In this document: positions 29,652 through 38,820 of the stretch, piece by piece
Numbering within the stretch: position 1 is the first letter of the stretch
How the letters are laid out: every line of letters begins with the position of its first letter
Assembly (NCBI GenBank): GCA_025058735.1
Contig: JANXDX010000020.1
Coordinates: 1-64,000, forward strand
DNA: 64,000 bases
Direction of reading: 5' to 3'
Source: Archaeoglobaceae archaeon
Lineage (GTDB): Archaea; Halobacteriota; Archaeoglobi; Archaeoglobales; Archaeoglobaceae
Position numbers and translations under genes: made by a program
Notes under the pieces: generated by a model
The model's database searches: none
Told to the model about the DNA's origin: nothing
The model's input: only the letters and a program-made list of their open reading frames with translations

Positions 29652-31298
29652 TTAAAAAATTTCAGGTGCTCTAAATTCTCCAAAAACTTCTCTAAGAGTG
29701 TTGGATGTTTCGCCAAGAGTTGCTCTACTTTTGATCGCATCGAGAATGTAAGGCATGAGGTTTACTCCATCTTTTTCTGCAGCCTTTTTAAGCTCATACA
29801 AACTATCTTCAACTTTCTTTTTATCTCTATTCTCTCTAAACTTTCTAAGCCTCGCTATCTGCTTTTCTACTACTTCTTTAGGTATTCTAAGAAGTTCTAT
29901 TTCTATTTCTTCATCGATAACATATTTGTTTACACCAACAACAGTAATTTCTCCACTTTCTATTGCTTTTTGTTTTTCATAAGCTGCTCTAGCAATTTCC
30001 CTCTGTACCCATCCTTTTTCTATTGCTTTGACCATTCCTCCCATCTCATCTATTTTTTCTATGTATTTTTCAGCCTCTTCCTCAATTTTATCTGTTAACC
30101 ACTCTACGTAATAACTTCCGCCCAAAGGATCGATCACATCTGCAACTCCGCTCTCTTCCGCTATTACCTGCTGAGTTCTTAGAGCTATCCTTACAGCTTT
30201 TTCTGTTGGCAAGCAAAGAGCTTCATCAAAGCTGTTTGTGTGCAAGCTCTGACAACCTCCAAGAACAGCTGCCAAGGCTTGTAAAGTAACTCTTATTATG
30301 TTGTTTTCTGGCTGTTGAGCAGTTAATGTACAGCCAGCAGTTTGAACATGGAAACGAAGCATCATAGATTCGGGTTTCTTAGCATTAAATCTTTCCTTCA
30401 TTATCCTTGCCCACAATCTTCTAGCTGCTCTAAACTTTGCAGCCTCTTCAAACAAGTTGTTTCCTGCAGCGAAGAAGAAACTCAACTGCGGAGCAAACTC
30501 ATCGACGTCGATCCCTCTCTCAAGAACTTTTTCAACGTAAGCAATTCCATTTGCTAATGTAAAAGCAACTTCCTGAACAGGTGTTGCGCCAGCTTCTTCC
30601 ATGTGGTATCCAGAAATGCTTATAGAATTCCATCTAGGCATTTCCTTTGCACAAAAGACTATTATGTCTGTTGCCAACTTTAAAGATGGTTCTGGGGGAA
30701 ATATGTATGTACCTCTAGCTATGTACTCCTTTAACATATCGTTTTGGACAGTCCCTCTAAGCTGTGTCCTGTCTACTCCTTGCATTTCAGCTATCGTTAC
30801 GTACATACTAAGTATTTGAGCGCAAGTTGAATTTATCGTCATAGAAGTAGAAACCTTATCTAAGGGAATTCCATCAAAAAGTATCTGCATATCTTCTAGA
30901 GTACTTATTGCAACTCCAACTTTTCCAACTTCTCCTAAGGCCATTGGATGATCGCTGTCATAACCTATTTGAGTTGGCAAATCAAAAGCTACACTGAGTC
31001 CTGTTTGACCTTGAGAGAGCAGGTATTTGTATCTTTTGTTTGTCTCCTCAGCCGTTCCAAAGCCAGCGTATTGTCTCATTGTCCATATTCTTCCTCTGTA
31101 CATCGTTGGATAAACTCCTCTCGTAAAAGGATAGATTCCAGGATAACTTAATTTGTTATCATAATCAATTTGAACGTCCTCAGGTGTATACAATCTATCA
31201 ACTACAAATCCTGAATAAGTTTTGAATTCTTTCCTTCTTTCAGGAGATTTTGAAATCCAAGGTTTTACATACTTTTCTTCCCATTCAACTTTTTTCAC
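29652..31298 (-). CDS. mcmA1: Methylmalonyl-CoA mutase, large (catalytic) subunit
   Basis: 548 aa; [51 protein letters not shown]; archaeal split form without B12 domain. Confidence 0.96.
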   Translation of the reverse strand: MKKVEWEEKYVKPWISKSPERRKEFKTYSGFVVDRLYTPEDVQIDYDNKLSYPGIYPFTRGVYPTMYRGRIWTMRQYAGFGTAEETNKRYKYLLSQGQTGLSVAFDLPTQIGYDSDHPMALGEVGKVGVAISTLEDMQILFDGIPLDKVSTSMTINSTCAQILSMYVTIAEMQGVDRTQLRGTVQNDMLKEYIARGTYIFPPEPSLKLATDIIVFCAKEMPRWNSISISGYHMEEAGATPVQEVAFTLANGIAYVEKVLERGIDVDEFAPQLSFFFAAGNNLFEEAAKFRAARRLWARIMKERFNAKKPESMMLRFHVQTAGCTLTAQQPENNIIRVTLQALAAVLGGCQSLHTNSFDEALCLPTEKAVRIALRTQQVIAEESGVADVIDPLGGSYYVEWLTDKIEEEAEKYIEKIDEMGGMVKAIEKGWVQREIARAAYEKQKAIESGEITVVGVNKYVIDEEIEIELLRIPKEVVEKQIARLRKFRENRDKKKVEDSLYELKKAAEKDGVNLMPYILDAIKSRATLGETSNTLREVFGEFRAPEIF

Positions 31299-31309
31299 AA
31301 GATCACCTC

Positions 31310-31723
31310 CTATTCTAAAACAACCAGAGGGGCCTCCTTTAAAACTTTATCTCCTTCTTTAACCAAAATATTTTTAACTGTTCCAGAAAATGGAGATTTT
31401 ACAGGGTTCTCCATCTTCATGGCTTCTACGATCAACAAAACGTCCCCTTCTTTCACCTTATCTCCAACCTTCACAAGGATTTTTGTTACAATTCCATTCA
31501 TAGGAGCTGCGATAACTTTTCCTTCAATTTTCTTTTCGACTTTTACTTCTGCAACTTCTTTTTTAACAACTTTAACTTCCTCTTTTGGCTTTTTTATTTC
31601 TGTTTTTACTTCAAGTTCTATCAAAGCTTTTTTACCATTCACAACTACTTCGAAAACATTGAAACCAACTTCTTTCACATCAACTTCGTACTTTTTTCCA
31701 GAGACCAATACTTCGTACTTCAA
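31310..31723 (-). CDS. Biotin carboxyl carrier protein (1.3S-type)
   Basis: Biotinylation motif [19 protein letters not shown] start preceded by GGTGAT. Confidence 0.92.
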   Translation of the reverse strand: MKYEVLVSGKKYEVDVKEVGFNVFEVVVNGKKALIELEVKTEIKKPKEEVKVVKKEVAEVKVEKKIEGKVIAAPMNGIVTKILVKVGDKVKEGDVLLIVEAMKMENPVKSPFSGTVKNILVKEGDKVLKEAPLVVLE

Positions 31724-31727
31724 ACTA

Positions 31728-31853
31728 TCACCTCATAAATCTTGCAGCAATTTTCCAATTCCTTGGAATCTCTTTTATCTCCATTGGTTTCTCTTTTTCT
31801 GAAACGTATCGATGTATTGCAGTTACAGCAGCCAAAAACTCTTCTGGGGTCAT
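31728..31853 (-). CDS. 41-aa small ORF between carboxyltransferase and BCCP; candidate carboxylase epsilon/delta-type small subunit
   Basis: ATG at 31853, stop at 31728: MTPEEFLAAVTAIHRYVSEKEKPMEIKEIPRNWKIAARFMR*. Begins 5 nt after the carboxyltransferase stop and ends 4 nt before the BCCP start codon. Below the ORF-track size cutoff. Confidence 0.7.
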   Translation of the reverse strand: MTPEEFLAAVTAIHRYVSEKEKPMEIKEIPRNWKIAARFMR

Positions 31854-31858
31854 AAAGA

Positions 31859-33409
31859 TCACAGAGGAATATTTCTATGCTTTCCTCTAAATACAGGTTT
31901 TCTTTTTCCTTCAAGCAGCCTCAAAGAAGATATTATTTTTATCCTAGTATACTTCGGATCGATCACGTCATCTATGTAGCCCCTTGAAGCTGCTCTATAT
32001 GGATTTGCAAACTTTTCTCTGTATTCTTTTATCTTCTGTTGTCTAACCACTTCAGGATCTTTTGCTGTAGTAATTTCTTTTCTGAAAACTATTTCTGCAG
32101 CACCTTCTGGACCCATTACAGCGATTTCAGCTGTTGGATACGCAAAAACAAGATCTGCTCCTAGGTGTTTACTACCCATTGCTAAATAAGCACCTCCATA
32201 AGCTTTCCTTACTATCACTGTTACCATTGGAACTGTAGCTTCACTGTAAGCAAAAAGGACTTTTGCTCCATGCCTTATTATTCCTCCGTACTCTTGTTCA
32301 ACTCCTGGTAAATAACCTGGAACATCTACAAAAGTTATTATTGGTAAATTGAAGCAATCGCAGAATCTAACAAATCTAGCGATCTTGTCACTGCTGTTTA
32401 TGTCTAAGCATCCTGCAAGGTGTGCTGGATTGTTTGCAATAATTCCAACACTTCTTCCATCGAACCTTGCAAAACCTACTACGGCATTTGGAGCATAATA
32501 TTTGTGTATTTCAAAAAATTCTCCATCATCAACAACACTTCTTACAATATCTCTCATATCGTAAGGTTTTTGAGGATCCTCTGGTAGTATTTCGTATATT
32601 TCAGGGGTTAGCCTTGAAGGATCGTCTTTACTTTCAACCTTTGGTGGTTCTTCCATACAGTTCAGTGGAAGGTAACTTACGAGCTTTCTTACCAGCATCA
32701 TCGCTTCATGATCGTCCTCAGCTACTAGATGACAGTTTCCACTTTTCATAGCATGAGCTTCCCAGCCACCAAGTTCAAAAGACGTAACGTCTTCACCTGT
32801 AACAGCTTTAACTACAGCTGGGCCTGTTATGAACATGTAGCAGTTCGGATTCTTAGTCATAACAATGAAATCTCCTATTGCTGGACTATAAACTGCTCCT
32901 CCTGCACAAGGACCTAGGATTACGCTTATCTGTGGAATTACTCCACTTGCTAAGGTGTTTCTGTAAAATATGTCACCATAACCTTTTAAAGCATCTACTC
33001 CTTCTTGAATTCTTGCACCTCCACTGTCGTTCAATCCTATAACTGGGATTCCAACTTTCATTGCAAAATCTAAAAGGTAAGCTATCTTTAATCCATGCAT
33101 TTCTCCCAAACTTCCACCCATTACCGTAAAATCTTGAGCAAATACTGCTACAGGTCTTCCATCTATAGTTCCAAAACCAGTTATTACTCCATCTTCTGGT
33201 AGATCCATCTTGTCTAATCCAAAATCTATGTTCCTTTTTTCAACAAAAGGATTTATTTCAAAGAAAGATCCTGGATCAAGTAAGATGTCTAACCTTTCTC
33301 TTGCAGTCAATTTTCCCTGCTCGTGTTGCTTATCTATTCTTTCCTTTCCTCCCATTTGTTTTAATTTATCTCTTTTCTTATAAAGCTCTTCTAAAAGATC
33401 TATTCTCAT
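31859..33409 (-). CDS. Acyl-CoA carboxylase carboxyltransferase (PccB / 12S-type)
   Basis: [58 protein letters not shown]; start refined to ATG 33409. Confidence 0.95.
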   Translation of the reverse strand: MRIDLLEELYKKRDKLKQMGGKERIDKQHEQGKLTARERLDILLDPGSFFEINPFVEKRNIDFGLDKMDLPEDGVITGFGTIDGRPVAVFAQDFTVMGGSLGEMHGLKIAYLLDFAMKVGIPVIGLNDSGGARIQEGVDALKGYGDIFYRNTLASGVIPQISVILGPCAGGAVYSPAIGDFIVMTKNPNCYMFITGPAVVKAVTGEDVTSFELGGWEAHAMKSGNCHLVAEDDHEAMMLVRKLVSYLPLNCMEEPPKVESKDDPSRLTPEIYEILPEDPQKPYDMRDIVRSVVDDGEFFEIHKYYAPNAVVGFARFDGRSVGIIANNPAHLAGCLDINSSDKIARFVRFCDCFNLPIITFVDVPGYLPGVEQEYGGIIRHGAKVLFAYSEATVPMVTVIVRKAYGGAYLAMGSKHLGADLVFAYPTAEIAVMGPEGAAEIVFRKEITTAKDPEVVRQQKIKEYREKFANPYRAASRGYIDDVIDPKYTRIKIISSLRLLEGKRKPVFRGKHRNIPL

Positions 33410-33410
33410 T

Positions 33411-33800
33411 TCAACCCTCCACAAACTCTAAAAGAACTCCATATGTGCTTTTTGGGTGAATAAAAGCTATTTTTCTTCCTCCAGCTCCAATTCTTGGTTT
33501 TTCATCGATCATCTTAATTCCAGCTTTTTTCGCTTTTTCAATAGCTTCACTTATGTTTTCTACATTTATAGCTACATGATGAATTCCTTCTCCTCTGGAT
33601 GCTATGAATTTTGCTATTGGACTGTCTTCAGAAGTTGCTTCCAATAACTCTATTCTACTCTCACCTACAGGAAACATTGCAACTCTTACTTTTTGTTCAG
33701 AAACCTCTTCTATTTCGTGAACCTTTAAACCTAAAGCTTCGTATGTTTTTATAGCTTCATTTAAATTCTTTACAGCTATTCCTATATGATCGATCTTCAT
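33411..33800 (-). CDS. mce: Methylmalonyl-CoA epimerase
   Basis: [30 protein letters not shown]..., [14 protein letters not shown]. Confidence 0.95.
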   Translation of the reverse strand: MKIDHIGIAVKNLNEAIKTYEALGLKVHEIEEVSEQKVRVAMFPVGESRIELLEATSEDSPIAKFIASRGEGIHHVAINVENISEAIEKAKKAGIKMIDEKPRIGAGGRKIAFIHPKSTYGVLLEFVEG

Positions 33801-34228
33801 ACTTTCACCTTTTCCAACTTTTCGACTTCTTTTTTAATAAAGTCAGCTATTTCACCAATCTTAGTTCCAGGACCAAAAACAGCAGAAACTCCAATTTCTA
33901 ACAATCTCTTAGCATCATCTCTTGGAACAATTCCACCAACTAACACTAAAACATCTTTCTTTGGTTTCAAACCTCTCTTTATAAGTTCATCTAAAACAAG
34001 TGGTATCAGTTCCATGTGAGCTCCACTTAAAATGCTTAAACCTACGACGTCAACATCTTCCTGCAAAGCTGTTTCTGCTATTTCTGCTGGAGTTCTTCTA
34101 ATTCCAGTATAAATAACTTCGAATCCTGCATCTCTCAAACCTCTTGCGACAACTTTTGCTCCCCTATCATGTCCATCTAAACCAGGTTTTGCCACAAGAA
34201 TCCTGATTTTTTTTTCCAAAGCTATCAC
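33797..34228 (-). CDS. mcmA2: Methylmalonyl-CoA mutase, cobalamin-binding small subunit
   Basis: [31 protein letters not shown] (DxHxxG). Confidence 0.97.
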   Translation of the reverse strand: MIALEKKIRILVAKPGLDGHDRGAKVVARGLRDAGFEVIYTGIRRTPAEIAETALQEDVDVVGLSILSGAHMELIPLVLDELIKRGLKPKKDVLVLVGGIVPRDDAKRLLEIGVSAVFGPGTKIGEIADFIKKEVEKLEKVKV

Positions 34229-35659
34229 CTACGCAGGTTTGACTTTTACAGCGTATTTCGTTCCACCTATTTCAACTTCAAAAGTTCCTTCGATCTTTCC
34301 TACAGATGGAAATCTTTCTTCACCCAGTTCACCTTTCAAGAACTTCAATCCAGTCTGTGGGAATAGAGCATATATTAGAACGTCTTCGTCGCTAGGATTT
34401 AGGCCCATGTTTATTAACTCTTTCTTTCTTTTTTCAAACTCTGGCTCAAGTAGATCTGCTGGTCTGCGATCGATTTGCTTTTCATTACCCAAGATCTTTG
34501 AAACTACTTCAGGTTTTATTGGTGCAGGAGTTCTTCCATACATACCTTTAACTAGATCCTTTGTCTCCTTTGCAACGACATTGTACCTTCCAAACAAAAC
34601 ATTCAGTACCGCTTGAACTCCAACTATTTGACTTGTTGGAGTTACAAGAGGTGGATGACCCAGATCTTCTTTAACTCTTGGGACTTCTTTTAAAACTTCT
34701 TCGAGTTTATCTAAAGCCTTCTGTTCTTTCAACTGGGAAATCAAGTTGCTGAACATTCCACCAGGTATTTGATAAACTAAAACTCTTGTATCCGGAATAG
34801 TCGAAAGTTGATCAAGGTAACCGGCATATTTTTCTCTTATCTTCATAAAGTATTCTCTAACTTCAAGTAAAACGTCGAGCTTTACTCCAGTACTGTATCC
34901 AAGTTCTTCTAAGGCATAAACCAAGCTCTCAGTTGGTGGATGTGCTGTTCCCAAAGACAATGGAGACATGCTACCGTCTACAATTTCAGCACCAGCTTCT
35001 ACAGATTTAAGTAGAGCCATTGAAGCCATACCACTTGTGTAATGGGAATGAACATCTACAGGTAATCCTACTTCTTTCTTTAAAGCTTTTACAAGTTCAT
35101 AAGCAACCTTTGGCGAAAGCATTCCAGCCATATCTTTTATGCATATTGAATCGACTTCCAAAGCAGCAAGTTCCTTTGCAGTTTCAACGTACTTTTCTAT
35201 CGTATGAACCGGCGAAATTGTGTAGCAAATAGTACCTTGAACGTGGTTGGCTTTATATTTTTTAGCTGATTTTATAGAAGTTATCAAATTTCTTACATCA
35301 TTTAAAGCATCAAAAATTCTAAAAACATCTATTCCATTTTCAACACTCTTCTGAACAAACTTCTCAACTACATCGTCAGGGTAATGTCTGTAACCAACGA
35401 GGTTTTGACCTCTAAGAAGCATCTGTAAGAGAGTATTTTTCACTCTTTTCCTTATTTCTCTCAGTCTTTCCCAAGGATTTTCGTTTAGAAATCTATGACA
35501 AACGTCAAAAGTAGCACCACCCCAAACTTCAAAGCTATATATTCCAGCAGAATCAAAAGTTTCTAGTATAGGTATGATGTCTCTTGTTCTAAGTCTCGTT
35601 GCTATTAACGATTGGTGACCATCTCTTAAAGTTAAGTCTACTATTTTTACTTTAGCCAT
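34229..35659 (-). CDS. Pyruvate/oxaloacetate carboxyltransferase (PycB/OadA/5S-type) without biotin domain
   Basis: DLTLRDGHQSLIATRLRT, FEVWGGATFDVCHRFL, CIKDMAGMLSP; ends at residue 476 without an MKM biotin motif. Confidence 0.93.
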   Translation of the reverse strand: MAKVKIVDLTLRDGHQSLIATRLRTRDIIPILETFDSAGIYSFEVWGGATFDVCHRFLNENPWERLREIRKRVKNTLLQMLLRGQNLVGYRHYPDDVVEKFVQKSVENGIDVFRIFDALNDVRNLITSIKSAKKYKANHVQGTICYTISPVHTIEKYVETAKELAALEVDSICIKDMAGMLSPKVAYELVKALKKEVGLPVDVHSHYTSGMASMALLKSVEAGAEIVDGSMSPLSLGTAHPPTESLVYALEELGYSTGVKLDVLLEVREYFMKIREKYAGYLDQLSTIPDTRVLVYQIPGGMFSNLISQLKEQKALDKLEEVLKEVPRVKEDLGHPPLVTPTSQIVGVQAVLNVLFGRYNVVAKETKDLVKGMYGRTPAPIKPEVVSKILGNEKQIDRRPADLLEPEFEKRKKELINMGLNPSDEDVLIYALFPQTGLKFLKGELGEERFPSVGKIEGTFEVEIGGTKYAVKVKPA

Positions 35660-35832
35660 GAAAAAATATAGCTTTTAAAATTTTTAAATCTTTCTTCTTT
35701 TTCCCATCAAAAACGTATTCGATATGTACTTTTAATTTTAATTTAGTATGTTATTTAGTAACTATTTGTTTAAACTCTAAAAGTTATAACTTAAAAATAT
35801 AAAATAAAAATATTTAAGATTTAAATTCGAAT

Positions 35833-37764
35833 TTATTGCATCTTTTTAATCCTTTCTACAGCATCTCTTATCTCTTCCACTGAAGCTTCTTCTTCCAAAG
35901 TTGAGAGATCTCCAAGTTCTTGACCTAAAAATATTCTTTTCATAACTCTTCTCATTATTTTTCCACTTCTAGTCTTTGGAAGCATGTTGACAAACTGTAC
36001 ATCTCTAAATACTACTATTGGTCCAAAAGTTTTGCGTACATGCTCTATGATATCTTTCTTTAGCTCGTCGCTCGGTTTATAACCGGACTTTAATACTACA
36101 AAAGCTGCAGCAACCTCACCTCTTATCTCATCCGGAACTCCACAAACACCTGCTTCAGCTACAGCTGGATGACTAATTATTGCGTTTTCAACTTCTATGG
36201 TTCCAATTCTATGTCCAGCAATCTTTATAACTTCATCTGCTCTCCCTGTAAACCATACATAGCCCTCAGAATCCATGTAAGCAGAATCTCCCGTGCAGTA
36301 CAATCCTTTTCCAGCTCCAACTTCCCAGTAGGATTTCACATACCTTTCAAAGCTATCCCACAACGTAGGAGTTAAGCCGGGGAATGGTCTTTTCAGGTAG
36401 AGTATACCTTTTTCACTAGCAGGTAGTTCTTTACCTAGTTCATCTAAAACTACTGGTACTATTCCAGGTAAAGGTAAACCAGCAGATCCAGGTTTTATGT
36501 ACTTCTTAATTTCATTACCGTAAATTCCATAAGGATAACCAAAAATAGCTCCTGTAGTTTCTGTTTGCCACATATGATCTATAACTGGAATTTCCTCGTT
36601 GAAAACGTCTTTGTACAACCACTGCCAAACCTCTGGATTCAAAACTTCTCCCGCACATATAACTCTTTCAACAGAACTCAGATCGTGTTCTTTAGCTTTT
36701 TCAACCCCAATTTTTCTCAATATTCTTGCTCCAGTTGGTGACGTCCAAATCAGAGTAGCTTTGTTTCTCTCAACAACTTCCCACCAAATTCCCGGCTCTG
36801 GATAGTCAGGAGTCCCGTCGTACAAAATGCAAGTAGTTCCAGCTAGTAGTGGACCAAAGACCATGTAACTCTGCCCTACTATCCATCCTATGTCCGAAGT
36901 GTTGAAGATAACATCTCCGGGCTTCAACCCATATATTAATTTTGCAGAATAATAATTCCAGATCTGATAACCTCCATGAACATGAACTACCGGCTTAGGC
37001 TTTGCAGTAGTTCCTGAAGTTGGCATAACAAATATTGGATCGTTTGCATCCATTTCAACGTAATCACCGCTTTCGCCTTTCTTAAACTCCAGAAACTCTT
37101 TAAGTGTTATATCTCTGTTCTCTTTTAGCTCAACTTCAAGTTCAGGCATAGCTCTTTTTATTACAACTTTTTTAACATCTTTCTGAGCTAACTTCAAAGC
37201 TTCATCTATGTTTTCTTTTAGTTTAACTACTTTTCCCCTCCTCAACGCAAAATCTTGTGTGAAGATTATTTTTGGAGTTGTCAACTCTATTCTATCTGCA
37301 ACTGCTCTCGGTGAAAATCCTGCAAAAACAGTAACAGAGATTGCTCCAATTCTAGCTGCTGCTAAAATCATTGCTGCAGCTTCTATTGAATTTGGAAGAT
37401 AAAGTAAAACTCTATCTCCTCTACCAACACCTACTCCACGCAAAGCTGCAGCATATTTCTTTACCAAACTGAGGAGTTGACTGTAGGTAATCGAATAACT
37501 TAGATCAAGTTCTGGATTTTCGTATATGTAAGCGATCCTCGATCCAAACTTTTTAACTTTGTAATCAAGACAGTTGTAACAAACGTTAGTTTTTCCTCCT
37601 ACATACCATCTAAATCTAGGATATTTCCACTCGAAAACTTCTTTCCAAGGTTCAAACCAGTAAATATCTTCCAAGGCTTTTTCAGCTTCTTTTTCCCAGA
37701 ACTTTTCTGGATTTTCATAAGCTTCTTTCCACATCTCCTTAAACTCTTTCATAGGTATCACCAT
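35833..37764 (-). CDS. acs: Acetyl-CoA (or related short-chain acyl-CoA) synthetase, AMP-forming
   Basis: RWYVGGKTNVCYNCLDYKV, MPTSGTTAKPKPVVHVHGGYQ, CTGDSAYMDSEGYVWFTGRADEVIKIAGHRIGT, RSGKIMRR. Confidence 0.88.
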   Translation of the reverse strand: MVIPMKEFKEMWKEAYENPEKFWEKEAEKALEDIYWFEPWKEVFEWKYPRFRWYVGGKTNVCYNCLDYKVKKFGSRIAYIYENPELDLSYSITYSQLLSLVKKYAAALRGVGVGRGDRVLLYLPNSIEAAAMILAAARIGAISVTVFAGFSPRAVADRIELTTPKIIFTQDFALRRGKVVKLKENIDEALKLAQKDVKKVVIKRAMPELEVELKENRDITLKEFLEFKKGESGDYVEMDANDPIFVMPTSGTTAKPKPVVHVHGGYQIWNYYSAKLIYGLKPGDVIFNTSDIGWIVGQSYMVFGPLLAGTTCILYDGTPDYPEPGIWWEVVERNKATLIWTSPTGARILRKIGVEKAKEHDLSSVERVICAGEVLNPEVWQWLYKDVFNEEIPVIDHMWQTETTGAIFGYPYGIYGNEIKKYIKPGSAGLPLPGIVPVVLDELGKELPASEKGILYLKRPFPGLTPTLWDSFERYVKSYWEVGAGKGLYCTGDSAYMDSEGYVWFTGRADEVIKIAGHRIGTIEVENAIISHPAVAEAGVCGVPDEIRGEVAAAFVVLKSGYKPSDELKKDIIEHVRKTFGPIVVFRDVQFVNMLPKTRSGKIMRRVMKRIFLGQELGDLSTLEEEASVEEIRDAVERIKKMQ

Positions 37765-37805
37765 TATTATTCATGCTAAGAAGTCTTTAAAAATTTTGTT
37801 GAATC

Positions 37806-38816
37806 ATGATAATTATGGAGCTCTCAACTGATTGGTTTTACGAGAGAATGGGTCTCATAAAAGAGATTGTTAAAGAAATAGAAGTTGAAGAAGTAGCGAT
37901 CTGTTTGCCGCTCGAATTTAAGACTGCTTGTTTTATATACGAGCTTTCGAAGTATACAAATGTTTTAGCATCAAAAATTGACGATTTCTCAACAAAAAAA
38001 CAGGCTGTAAAATGGCTTGAAGAGAAGGGTATAAAGATTATTCCAAAGAGAGAGGCTTGTAAAGCAGAATTTTTTATAGATTGCGCTGCAGTACTATCTA
38101 GAATTTCAGAAAAAATCGGAAAAAAAGAAGTAAAATCTGTAGAACTTACAAAGACTGGAGAGAATTACTTGAAAAATTTGAAATGCAAAGTTAAAGCTAT
38201 ATCTATAGATTCTTCTGAGATAAAGAATTTTGAGAGTTCACATGGAACTTGTTTTGGATTGCTGGAGGCTCTTTTGAAGCTCAACATCTATCTTCCTGGA
38301 AAAAATGTTAAAATAGTTGGTTTTGGGAAAGTTGGAAAAGGATGCGCAGAGCTATTGAGAAAAATAGGATGTAAGGTATTTGTTTGGGACATAGATGAGA
38401 AAAAAAAGCTTGAAGCTAAGATCATGGGATTTGAAGTTTCAAACGATCCTGCAGAGATAGTAGTACTCTGCACAGACAAGAGAATTTCAGAGAAAGACGT
38501 TGAACTGTTTGATGGTTGTATAGTTATAAACCTGGGAGCAGAAATTTTTGAATACTCTAAAGAAATTTTAGTAGATTACGGTTTAGTAAAAAAAGTAAAA
38601 GGTGAAAAAACTAATTACTACGTTGTGTCCGAAGGCTACGCTGCAAACCTCAGCATCGGAAATGGAACACCCATAGAAATCATGGATCTAACTTTTTCAG
38701 CAGCAGTCTTATCTTTAAATTGCTTGAAGAACTTCAACTTTGAGGGAGTTATACCACTACCAAAAGATGTTGAAGAATTACTACTCAAAAAATTTTTATA
38801 TCTATTTTTAAAGTAG
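37806..38816 (+). CDS. S-adenosylhomocysteine hydrolase-like protein (divergent, shortened)
   Basis: 336 aa; SSHGTCFGLLEALLKLNIYLPGKNVKIVGFGKVGKG and EGYAANLSIGNGTPIEIMDLTFSAAVLSL resemble the NAD domain and C-terminus of SAHH. Confidence 0.7.
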   Translation: MIIMELSTDWFYERMGLIKEIVKEIEVEEVAICLPLEFKTACFIYELSKYTNVLASKIDDFSTKKQAVKWLEEKGIKIIPKREACKAEFFIDCAAVLSRISEKIGKKEVKSVELTKTGENYLKNLKCKVKAISIDSSEIKNFESSHGTCFGLLEALLKLNIYLPGKNVKIVGFGKVGKGCAELLRKIGCKVFVWDIDEKKKLEAKIMGFEVSNDPAEIVVLCTDKRISEKDVELFDGCIVINLGAEIFEYSKEILVDYGLVKKVKGEKTNYYVVSEGYAANLSIGNGTPIEIMDLTFSAAVLSLNCLKNFNFEGVIPLPKDVEELLLKKFLYLFLK

Positions 38817-38820
38817 TATT

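Noticed and set aside
29571-30098. 175-aa plus ORF opposite ACT regulator and mcmA1
   Set aside because: Phe/Tyr/Ser-rich antisense translation with no domain resemblance; both minus-strand genes are solid.
31720-31914. 64-aa minus [28 protein letters not shown]...
   Set aside because: Different frame from the 41-aa ORF and overlaps the 3' end of the carboxyltransferase; the 41-aa frame has correct spacing and carboxylase-subunit-like sequence.
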